A stretch of 7,100 nt of DNA from an uncultured Polaromonas sp. GTDB lineage: Bacteria > Pseudomonadota > Gammaproteobacteria > Burkholderiales > Burkholderiaceae. This document shows, in pieces, positions 1 to 5,589 of this stretch. Positions within the stretch are counted from its first letter, which is position 1. Every line of letters starts with the position of its first letter. The position numbers were made by a program, and so were the translations under genes. The notes under the pieces are model-generated. The model had not been told where the DNA came from, searched no databases, and saw only the letters and a list, made by a program, of their open reading frames with translations. Where the stretch lies: positions 1 through 7,100 of the forward strand of contig CAMLDT010000179.1 in the NCBI GenBank assembly GCA_946479075.1. The letters run 5' to 3'.

Positions 1-1
1 A

Positions 2-994
2 GATGCTCTTGCAGAACTTGTACATGCCGGGAGCGCCAACCTGGGTTTTCAGGAAAGCTTCCTGCCCCATCGCGATCATCGCAGCTTGGCGGATCTTGAC
101 GTTGTCAAACGGGGCATGCAGGTGATTGAACCGGAAGATGAACTGCAAGCCGGCAGGCTGGGCGTCAACGATCTGGATGTCCTTGGCGGCCTTGAGCGAG
201 GCGTACTGCTCGAAAGCAGGCTGCTCGATCAGGTCCACCTCGCCGGCCAGCAGCGCATTGAACTGGGTTTGCGGATCGCGAATGATGATCCATTCGACAC
301 GGTCCAGATAAACATTCTTGCCGCCGGTGGTGCCGTCCGGTTTCTCGCTGCGTGGCTTGTATTTCTCGTTCTTGACATACACCAGCTTTTCGCCGGGCTT
401 GTACTCCGCGGCGACGAACTTGTAGGGCCCGGAGCCAATGTTTTCCTTGATCTGTTCGCTGCCTGGGGTGGCCGCAATACGCGCCGGCATGATGAAGGGC
501 ACATTCGACGAGGGTTTGCCGAGTGCTTCCAGCATCACGCCAAAAGGCTGGTTGAACCGGATGATGAAGGTCTTGGCATTGGGCGTTTCGTAGCCCGCCA
601 GGCTTTTGGCCATGACGCCGCCAAAGCTGTCACGGCTGGCCCAGCGTTTGAGCGAGGCCACCACGTCTTCGCTGGTCACCGGTTTGCCGTCATGAAACTC
701 CAGGCCATCACGCAGGGTGAAGGTCCAGACCTTGTTGTCCTTGGACGCGCTCCACGTGTCCACCATCTGGGGCTTGACCTTGCCTTCCAGATCGGTTCCG
801 AACAAGGTGTCGTAAATCATGTAGCCATGGTTGCGGGTCACAAACGCCGTGGTCCAGATCGGGTCCAGGATGGTGATGTTGGAATGCGGAACAATCCTCA
901 GCGTCTTGGGCTGCGCCTGGGCGAACGCCGGCGCCAGCAAGGCGGTAACCAGCACCGCGGAAGTGGCGAGGGCAAAGAGGGAGCGACGTTTCAT
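2..994 (-). CDS. ABC transporter substrate-binding protein, family 5 (dipeptide/oligopeptide type), 5' part only
   Basis: This frame has no stop before the window edge, so only the first 331 codons are seen; family members usually have 500-550 residues. The protein should be exported and capture peptides or similar solutes in the periplasm for an inner-membrane ABC importer. The start ATG (992-994) is preceded by AAGGA with a 7-base spacer. Residues 1-25 form a Sec signal peptide: MKRR, a hydrophobic stretch, then AFA before QA as a likely signal peptidase I site. Family-5 hallmarks follow: TFTLRDGLEFHDGKPVTSED around residues 91-110, then NIGSGPY at 185-191, and FDNVKIRQA near the visible end. 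The substrate cannot be told from sequence, because family 5 also includes nickel, heme and glutathione binders. It is transcribed away from the regulator gene at 1124-1789 and in the same direction. Permease and ATPase genes would be expected to the left of the window. Family assignment is firm; specificity is unknown. Confidence 0.93.
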   Translation of the reverse strand, partial: MKRRSLFALATSAVLVTALLAPAFAQAQPKTLRIVPHSNITILDPIWTTAFVTRNHGYMIYDTLFGTDLEGKVKPQMVDTWSASKDNKVWTFTLRDGLEFHDGKPVTSEDVVASLKRWASRDSFGGVMAKSLAGYETPNAKTFIIRFNQPFGVMLEALGKPSSNVPFIMPARIAATPGSEQIKENIGSGPYKFVAAEYKPGEKLVYVKNEKYKPRSEKPDGTTGGKNVYLDRVEWIIIRDPQTQFNALLAGEVDLIEQPAFEQYASLKAAKDIQIVDAQPAGLQFIFRFNHLHAPFDNVKIRQAAMIAMGQEAFLKTQVGAPGMYKFCKSI

Positions 995-1088
995 GACGAA
1001 TTCCTTTGAAAAAAAGGGTGGATCAGCCTGCGGGAGTTTGCCCGGACAGTTTGCGTAATGTAACCACAGTCCGGATGCAATATTCAAG

Positions 1089-1114
1089 CCACCGGAAAAC
1101 ATCAGTCCGGGTGG
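1089..1114 (-). terminator. Weak hairpin after the LuxR-type gene
   Basis: An imperfect inverted repeat (CCACCGGA / TCC-G-GGTGG, 8 pairs with one bulged G and a 9-base loop) starts 9 bases beyond the stop codon of the LuxR-type gene on the minus strand. It is not followed by a T-run on that strand, so it is not a canonical intrinsic terminator. It may still attenuate read-through into the solute-binding protein gene. The rest of the 995-1123 gap shows no convincing promoter; the best minus-strand match is a TTGAAT (1081-1086) with a poor -10. Confidence 0.25.
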
Positions 1115-1123
1115 CGACCGGTT

Positions 1124-1789
1124 TCAGATCACGCCCAGCCAGCAGGCACGCTGGATGGCCGACATCTTGTTGTCCACCCTGAGCTTGGTCATGGCGTTGG
1201 CCATGTGGTAGTTGACCGTGCGCTCGGTGCAGTGCAAACGTTCGCCGGTTTCGCGTGCCGTCAGGCCTTCGAAGGCCAGCGCCAGGCACTCACTTTCCCG
1301 TGGACTCAGGGGACTGCCCGCAGCAGCCATGGTGCGCTTGAAAAGTGGCCAGATGTTCAGCGCCGACCAGACCAGCGCCGCAGCCTCCGCACGATCATGA
1401 AACTGCCGGGGGCTGAACATGAAGCATTCAAATGCACGCCCGGATGTCAGCGGGAATTCAACACGCACCACGCTCTGAAAGCCGTGGGCCAGCCACAGCA
1501 GGCGCCAGCGCTCACCGCCACTGTCCGAGTTGCCGATGTGTTGCCAGGCCACCAGCGGCGCATCCGATTCCCGCCAGGGGGTACCGAAATCCTGGCTCTC
1601 CGCCAGCGCTGCCGCCGCCTCAAGAAAGCGCGGCGGATGCACCGCGGCCACGCGCCGATCCTGCCGCTGTCCAAAGGGATCAGGCCCGAGAACAACCAGG
1701 GCTTCCACGGCGAATTCGCGCAGTGCAGACAACCAGTCCGCCAGCATGCTGTCCAGCGCAATACTGTCAAAGTTGACAGGGGGCAACAT
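1124..1789 (-). CDS. LuxR-family transcriptional regulator, autoinducer-binding-like N-terminus plus HTH (LuxR solo)
   Basis: This 221-residue protein ends in a textbook LuxR/GerE HTH at residues 161-221: LSPRESECLALAFEGLTARE, then RTVNYHMANAMTKL and a VDNK...A segment. These carry the conserved Glu of LSPRE, the Gly before LTARE and the recognition-helix pattern. The N-terminal 150 residues have the length and the HGF-x-SVVRVEFP / FMFS pattern of acyl-homoserine-lactone-binding domains, but they are diverged, so a ligand cannot be assigned. There is no receiver domain. The ATG at 1787-1789 was chosen because GGAGAG precedes it by 9 bases. A TTG start at 1837 would give 237 residues with no clear Shine-Dalgarno sequence. 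An internal ATG at 1745-1747 would give 207 residues and put the palindrome at 1764-1779 upstream of the gene. No luxI-type synthase is visible. Its divergence from the AHK sensor kinase and the lux-box-like sites nearby suggest that it regulates the quorum-sensing genes, which is an inference. Confidence 0.85.
   Translation of the reverse strand: MLPPVNFDSIALDSMLADWLSALREFAVEALVVLGPDPFGQRQDRRVAAVHPPRFLEAAAALAESQDFGTPWRESDAPLVAWQHIGNSDSGGERWRLLWLAHGFQSVVRVEFPLTSGRAFECFMFSPRQFHDRAEAAALVWSALNIWPLFKRTMAAAGSPLSPRESECLALAFEGLTARETGERLHCTERTVNYHMANAMTKLRVDNKMSAIQRACWLGVI
1764..1782. promoter_or_regulatory. Putative lux-box-type operator, site A
   Basis: A perfect 16-base palindrome, CTGTCAAAGTTGACAG (arms CTGTCAA/TTGACAG, 2-base centre), is extended by GGG. 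It fits the CT-N12-AG pattern of LuxR-family boxes and matches site B near the synthase gene in 16 of 19 positions. Its centre lies about 75 bases upstream of the kinase ATG at 1847 and within codons 4-9 of the LuxR-type gene if that gene starts at 1789. Binding there could activate the kinase operon, block the regulator's own transcription, or both. TTGACA inside it equals a consensus -35 element, but no good -10 follows at 16-18 bases. Confidence 0.6.
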
Positions 1790-1798
1790 CGTCAATTG

Positions 1799-1804
1799 CT
1801 CTCC
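1799..1804 (-). promoter_or_regulatory. Ribosome binding site deciding the LuxR-type gene start
   Basis: On the minus strand this reads GGAGAG, 9 bases before the ATG at 1787-1789. It is the only good Shine-Dalgarno match among the three candidate starts of the regulator and is the reason 1789 was preferred over the upstream TTG at 1837 and the internal ATG at 1747. Confidence 0.5.
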
Positions 1805-1846
1805 GGAACTGTGACAATGTGCTGTGATATGTTCCAAGTTCTATTC

Positions 1847-3181
1847 ATGACTTCCGTAGTGCCCGCCAGGATCAAGCAACAGATTCGCGCGCTGTGGGGC
1901 CAGCCCGGCACGGGTGGCCGGCTGCGGGCGAGAATCATGGCCGAACTGTTTCAGGAACAGTTGGCCCTCATTTTGCACCCGTCCCGATGGCGCTTGCGCT
2001 GGTTGGGCCTGTTCACCGTCATCGGGCATCCGCTGTTCGGATGGATCTGGGGGCACTGGCTGGCCCAGCCTTACGAGAACCCCGCGCTGCGCGCCGTGAT
2101 GGGAACACTGGGCCTGCTGCTGATCTGGGAAAGCTTTGTCAACGATCCGTCCAGCAAACTTTCCGCGCGCATTTTTTCCCTGGTGTTCTGGCTGCAGCTT
2201 CCGCTTTTTTTCAGCTGGATGTATCTTTGCAACAACGGCAACACGGTCTGGCTGGCGAGCTTTTGCGCGATGGTGCTGATTTACTACCACGTGACCGACT
2301 GGCGGGCCGCCACCGTGGGAACACTCAGTGGCGTGCTGCTGGCGTGGACGCTGTTTCGCTGGCTGGGCCCCTCCGTTGCGCCGATGAGCGAGCAGCAGTT
2401 CGCCATCAACAGCGTGGTGATCACCTTCAGCTGGGCCAGCGCACTGGTACTCGGGCTTTCGTCTGCCAACCTGCGGCGCGAGCATCTGCAGCACACACTG
2501 ACCACCATGGGCATCATGGCGCACGAATTGCGGACCCCGCTGGCAACCATGTCGCTGATCGGTGATGCCATGCGCAATGAGAGCCGGCAGGTCAAGGAAG
2601 CCGGTGATGCCCAGCGGGTGGACCTGCTGGTGACGCGGTTGCACACCCTGGTGCGCAACATGAACCAGCAAATCGATACGCAGATCGCCAATGCACGCCT
2701 GCTGCGCCTGCCCACGCACAGGGAAACCGTGGGCGCAGCCGAATTGCTGCGCAATGTCGTCAAGGACTACCCCTATCGCAATTCACGCGAACGTGACAGC
2801 GTGGTGCTGGTCCTGCGCAAGGATTTCTCATTCAAATCGTCCTACCGCCTGTTCACCCAGGTCATGAACAATCTGCTCAAGAACGCTTTCCGGTCGCTTG
2901 CGGCGACCAGCTCTGCGCCCCAGCCCGGCGACCTGCGCATCGAACTGGGTGTGCTCAATGGCTGCGGGCGCATCGTCGTCACCGACCAGGGGACCGGCAT
3001 TGCGCCGGAATTGCAGGCGCGCATTTTTGAGCCCTTTTTTTCCACGGATCGGGGCACCGGCCACGGCCTGGGCCTGGCTTTTTGCGAACAGGTGGTTGAA
3101 AGTGCCGGCGGCACCATCCGCGTCAAGTCGGAGCTGGGCCGGGGTGCCATCTTCATCATCGAGCTCCCCCCCATCGACTGA
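1847..3181 (+). CDS. lqsS: Six-TM sensor histidine kinase of the CqsS/LqsS/JqsS type (AHK autoinducer receptor)
   Basis: Predicted inner-membrane receptor for an alpha-hydroxyketone autoinducer, 444 residues. About six hydrophobic segments span residues 45-210, then comes a HisKA domain with MAHELRTPL (phospho-His 226) and a HATPase domain with MNNLLKNA (Asn 346), TDQGTGIAPE (Asp 380), FEPFFST and GTGHGLGL. The sensor region aligns, from memory, almost without gaps to Vibrio cholerae CqsS: shared features are an IW...W...YEN...LR stretch, LP-x-FF in TM3, and the WxxS pair that contacts the CAI-1 head group (W104/S107 in CqsS; W135/S138 here). DYPYRN and the C-terminal GGTIR also match. Unlike CqsS it has no fused receiver domain; the regulator gene 14 bases downstream supplies it, as with Legionella LqsS/LqsR. 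The start is uncertain. ATG 1847 lacks a clear Shine-Dalgarno sequence, while ATG 1937 gives 414 residues and almost exact CqsS numbering (W105, S108, H196). Earlier in-frame ATGs at 1817 and 1829 are less likely. Confidence 0.88.
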   Translation: MTSVVPARIKQQIRALWGQPGTGGRLRARIMAELFQEQLALILHPSRWRLRWLGLFTVIGHPLFGWIWGHWLAQPYENPALRAVMGTLGLLLIWESFVNDPSSKLSARIFSLVFWLQLPLFFSWMYLCNNGNTVWLASFCAMVLIYYHVTDWRAATVGTLSGVLLAWTLFRWLGPSVAPMSEQQFAINSVVITFSWASALVLGLSSANLRREHLQHTLTTMGIMAHELRTPLATMSLIGDAMRNESRQVKEAGDAQRVDLLVTRLHTLVRNMNQQIDTQIANARLLRLPTHRETVGAAELLRNVVKDYPYRNSRERDSVVLVLRKDFSFKSSYRLFTQVMNNLLKNAFRSLAATSSAPQPGDLRIELGVLNGCGRIVVTDQGTGIAPELQARIFEPFFSTDRGTGHGLGLAFCEQVVESAGGTIRVKSELGRGAIFIIELPPID

Positions 3182-3195
3182 AGGCGAACGCACTC

Positions 3196-4173
3196 ATGAG
3201 CTTTCCTCTTTTCCACCGGCCGGGCGCCATCGTATTTCTCGATGATGATCCCGCATATCTCGAAATGCTGGCCATGGTGCTGCCACGCCAGTGGACGGTT
3301 CGCCTGTATTTGCGACCCCAGGCCTGCATCAACGACCTCCAGCAGGAACCCCCAAAGTGGGAAGCCGATGCCTGGGCACAGCAGGAGATGATTGACCAGT
3401 GGCGCGCCGGCAGCCCCCTGATTCCCCAGGTACTGGCTTATTGGGCCGACCAAAGCGAGCGTTATGGATTGACCAAGGTCTGTGTATTCGACTACGCCAT
3501 GCCGGGCATGGACGGCTTGCAGGCCCTTGGCGAACTGACGGACTGGCAGGGGGGCCGTGTGCTGCTGACCGGTCAGGCCGATGAACATGTGGCGGTCAGC
3601 GCATTCAACCGCGGACTCATCGACCAGTTCATTGCCAAACAAACGCCCGACATTTCGCAGCACCTGATCGCCGTGGTCCAGCGCATGCTGGCCCAGCCGC
3701 AGATGCGCCACTCGCAGATATGGCGCAGCGCCCTGACGCAGCCCCAGCACGCGCTGCTGCAGGTGCCATCGGTCGGCCGGCAGCTTGCCAGCCTGGCCAG
3801 CAGCCACTGGGTCGAGCATGTGGTCATCGGCCAGCCGTTCGGCATACTGGGCATGGATGCCGAGGGCCGCGTCACCTGGCTGCAACTGGAAGCCGCCTCA
3901 GGCCTCGCGGAACTGGCCGAGCTCGCCGAGTCCCAGGGGCTGACCACCAAGGCGGCGGACGACATCCGGGCAGGCCGCAGCCTCGTCGATCTGGAGCTTC
4001 AGCAGGCCCTGGGGCAGCGGGCTCCCGCACGCCTCATCCCTGCATTTTCCATCGGCCATGAAGGCGCGCTCCTCGGCGCGCTGTTTCCCGTTGATCCGGC
4101 GGCGTGCCCAACGGGCCTGACGGGCTACAAACACTGGCTCGAAAAACGCGGGCCGCGCAGCGTACGGGATTAA
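3196..4173 (+). CDS. lqsR: LqsR-like response regulator, receiver domain with insertion and no DNA-binding output
   Basis: This 325-residue cytoplasmic partner of the upstream kinase starts at an ATG 14 bases after its stop, with AAGG 11 bases upstream, so the two are probably one operon. All receiver residues are present: acidic pocket DDD at 16-18, phospho-acceptor Asp 99 in VFDYAMPGMDG, Thr 125 in LLTGQ and Lys 148 in FIAKQ. The spacing from the acidic pocket to Asp 99 is about 82 residues, against about 45 in CheY, so roughly 40 residues (about 47-92, rich in Gln, Trp and Glu) are inserted between the first and third beta strands. Legionella LqsR also has a late phospho-acceptor (Asp 108 as I recall), which fits this family. 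Residues 170-325 contain no HTH, GGDEF or EAL. A segment near 211-232 (GQPFGILGMDAEGRVTWL) is PAS-like, but this is weak. It likely signals through protein contacts rather than direct DNA binding. Family placement is an inference from motifs and neighbours. Confidence 0.82.
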   Translation: MSFPLFHRPGAIVFLDDDPAYLEMLAMVLPRQWTVRLYLRPQACINDLQQEPPKWEADAWAQQEMIDQWRAGSPLIPQVLAYWADQSERYGLTKVCVFDYAMPGMDGLQALGELTDWQGGRVLLTGQADEHVAVSAFNRGLIDQFIAKQTPDISQHLIAVVQRMLAQPQMRHSQIWRSALTQPQHALLQVPSVGRQLASLASSHWVEHVVIGQPFGILGMDAEGRVTWLQLEAASGLAELAELAESQGLTTKAADDIRAGRSLVDLELQQALGQRAPARLIPAFSIGHEGALLGALFPVDPAACPTGLTGYKHWLEKRGPRSVRD

Positions 4174-4181
4174 GGCCTGTT

Positions 4182-5450
4182 CTAGGCATCCGCCAAAGCG
4201 GCGCCAGCGCGTGCGCGCCGCGCAATCGGCCATTCCCACGGTTTGACGCATTGCGCCACTTCCCGGCAGACGGCCTCCACATGGCCGAGCTCCGCTTCTG
4301 TCAGTGCGGCATGCAAGGTCAAGCGCACCATGGCCCGGTTGCGGCTGGTGGCCGGGGCGCAGAAAACCGCCCCGAAAACGCCACGCGTTTCCAGATGGTC
4401 CCGCAAGACCATGGTCGCGGGCTCGGTGCCCGCTTCCAGCGCAATGATTTGTTCGGTGCCCTGGTGAATCGGGTAACCCATGTCGGACAGGCTGCCGCGC
4501 ACGCGCTGGGTCAGCCCATGCAGGCGCTGCCGTTGTTCGTCACGTTTGCGAATGACCCCCAGGGTGGCGGCCAGGCCGGCAATTTCGTGAGGCAGCAGGC
4601 AGGAACTGAAGATGTTGGGGTAACTGGAGCTCAGGATGTAATAGCGCAACTCCGCCGGCGCCGTAAAAAAGCCACCGCGGCCGGCAAAGGCCTTGGCAAG
4701 GCTGGCGGTGATGAAGTGCACGCGGTCTGTCAGGCCCAGCTCCGCGCAAAGACCCGCGCCGCCCGGCCCATGCGTGCCCAGTGAATGCGATTCGTCCACC
4801 AGGATCATGCAGCCGTGGCGCTCGGCCACTTCCACCATCTCGCGCAGCGGACACAGCGCGCCGGTGGTGCTGTAAACCGAGTCCACCACCACCACGCCTG
4901 CGCCGTGGCGGGACAGCACCCGGTCCAGGTGAGCCGGGTCATTGTGGCGAAACGGGTGCGCCGGTGCACGCGCGGCATGGGCGCCCTCCCACAGTGAGGT
5001 ATGCGCCAGGGTATCCAGATAGACCGGGGTTTGGGGATCGGCAATGGCCTGCAGCAGCCCAACATTGGCCGCGTAGCCGGACTGGCAGACAAAGCCGTCT
5101 TCTTTTCCCACCCATTCGGCCAGCGATTTTTCCAGGCCGCGCGCGGGGTGTTCGCCGTGGACAAACACCCCTGACTGAATCACGAATTCCCGGTCGTTCC
5201 GCAAGGCCGCAACCTGGGCGTTCACGATGTCGGGATGCCCGGTCACGCTGAGGTAATCGTTTCCATCCAGCCGGACCGCATCCGGACCGGCCGTTCTGCC
5301 GTGGAGGACAAATTTGCCGCCCCACTGCTGTTGCCAGCGCGGGGTGAAGTCGCGCGCAATCCGCTCACGCAGGTGGCCGGAAAGGCCGGGATTGCGCGTG
5401 GTTTTTGCGGCTGGGAAAGTGTTGACGTGTTCAAGAACTGGAGTTTGCAT
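4182..5450 (-). CDS. cqsA: CqsA/LqsA/JqsA-type alpha-hydroxyketone autoinducer synthase (PLP-dependent)
   Basis: This 422-residue fold-type-I PLP enzyme of the alpha-oxoamine synthase family condenses an acyl-CoA with a small amino substrate (2-aminobutyrate or SAM in Vibrio CqsA) to make CAI-1/LAI-1-type ketone signals. Blocks shared with V. cholerae CqsA, recalled from memory, run through the whole chain: GNDYLSVTGHP at 63-73, QSGYAANVGLLQ at 123-134, LAHTSLWEGA at 148-157, VVVDSVYSTTGAL around 187-199, LVDESHSLGTHGP at 217-229, TASLAKAFAGR at 248-258 with the PLP lysine at 253, SYPNIFSS at 276-283 and GVFGAVFCAPATSRN at 357-371. Asp 219 should bind the PLP pyridine nitrogen. LWEGA, ESHSLGTHGP and VFC-x-PATS separate this group from KBL, BioF and HemA. 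It is about 33 residues longer than CqsA, mostly at the two ends. The start is supported by AAGG (5457-5460), 6 bases before the ATG. It is convergent with the response-regulator gene, 8 bases apart, and preceded by lux-box-like site B. Confidence 0.95.
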   Translation of the reverse strand: MQTPVLEHVNTFPAAKTTRNPGLSGHLRERIARDFTPRWQQQWGGKFVLHGRTAGPDAVRLDGNDYLSVTGHPDIVNAQVAALRNDREFVIQSGVFVHGEHPARGLEKSLAEWVGKEDGFVCQSGYAANVGLLQAIADPQTPVYLDTLAHTSLWEGAHAARAPAHPFRHNDPAHLDRVLSRHGAGVVVVDSVYSTTGALCPLREMVEVAERHGCMILVDESHSLGTHGPGGAGLCAELGLTDRVHFITASLAKAFAGRGGFFTAPAELRYYILSSSYPNIFSSCLLPHEIAGLAATLGVIRKRDEQRQRLHGLTQRVRGSLSDMGYPIHQGTEQIIALEAGTEPATMVLRDHLETRGVFGAVFCAPATSRNRAMVRLTLHAALTEAELGHVEAVCREVAQCVKPWEWPIARRARAGAALADA

Positions 5451-5455
5451 GGTGG

Positions 5456-5460
5456 ACCTT
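5456..5460 (-). promoter_or_regulatory. Ribosome binding site of the autoinducer synthase gene
   Basis: On the minus strand this reads AAGGT, ending 5 bases before the ATG at 5448-5450. It supports 5450 as the start of the synthase. Confidence 0.55.
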
Positions 5461-5487
5461 GTAAAAAAGTACCACCATTGAAGATGA

Positions 5488-5532
5488 ATTTAACGAATTG
5501 GGCGCGCCACCCCCTGTCAGGATTGACAGGGG
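5488..5532 (-). promoter_or_regulatory. Putative lux-box-type operator, site B, with candidate synthase promoter
   Basis: A perfect 9-base inverted repeat at 5511-5532 (arms CCCCTGTCA and TGACAGGGG, 4-base centre GGAT) contains the CTGTCA-N4-TGACAG core and GGG tail seen at site A. It obeys the CT-N12-AG lux-box pattern and is centred about 72 bases upstream of the synthase ATG. On the minus strand, TTAAAT at 5493-5488 is a possible -10. A transcription start near 5481 would put the palindrome centre at about -40, as in lux-type activation of class II promoters. The repeat could instead fold as a hairpin ending the peptidase transcript, but no T-run follows it on either strand, and the match to site A favours a protein-binding site. 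Confidence 0.6.
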
Positions 5533-5589
5533 TATGCAACTGAAAAACCGGTTTAGGTGTAGCGAACGGGGTAAATCACTACCTTGGTA

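Noticed and set aside
86..1009. Long plus-strand open frame opposite the solute-binding protein
   Set aside because: The minus-strand frame carries a signal peptide and the family-5 motifs; the plus-strand translation matches nothing I recognise and is an antisense shadow in GC-rich DNA.
1042..1110. Repeated GTCCGG/CCGGAC words (1042-1047, 1069-1074, 1104-1109) in the gap before the solute-binding protein gene
   Set aside because: Six-base GC-rich words recur easily in this DNA; the spacings are irregular and no operator consensus emerges.
1205..1846. Extension of the kinase frame far upstream (658-residue reading)
   Set aside because: It runs antisense through the LuxR-type gene, whose HTH is unmistakable, and the extra residues have no kinase or membrane character.
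1841..2719. Minus-strand frame of 292 residues opposite the kinase
   Set aside because: It is rich in His, Gln and Gly with no domain signature, as expected for an antisense shadow; the plus strand encodes the kinase.
2842..3885. Minus-strand frame of 347 residues across the kinase/regulator junction
   Set aside because: It spans two genes with clear conserved motifs on the other strand, has no recognisable motif of its own and lacks a convincing ribosome-binding site.
4104..4784. Plus-strand frame of 226 residues opposite the synthase
   Set aside because: The minus strand encodes the continuous CqsA-type enzyme, including its PLP lysine region.
5511..5532. Reading the palindrome only as a terminator of the peptidase gene
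   Set aside because: No T-run follows on either strand, and the same core recurs upstream of the kinase; a terminator role is kept only as a secondary possibility.
5545..5554. Ten-base perfect palindrome AAACCGGTTT in the gap between the synthase and peptidase genes
   Set aside because: It is short, has no second copy that I noticed and no link to a known operator; probably chance.
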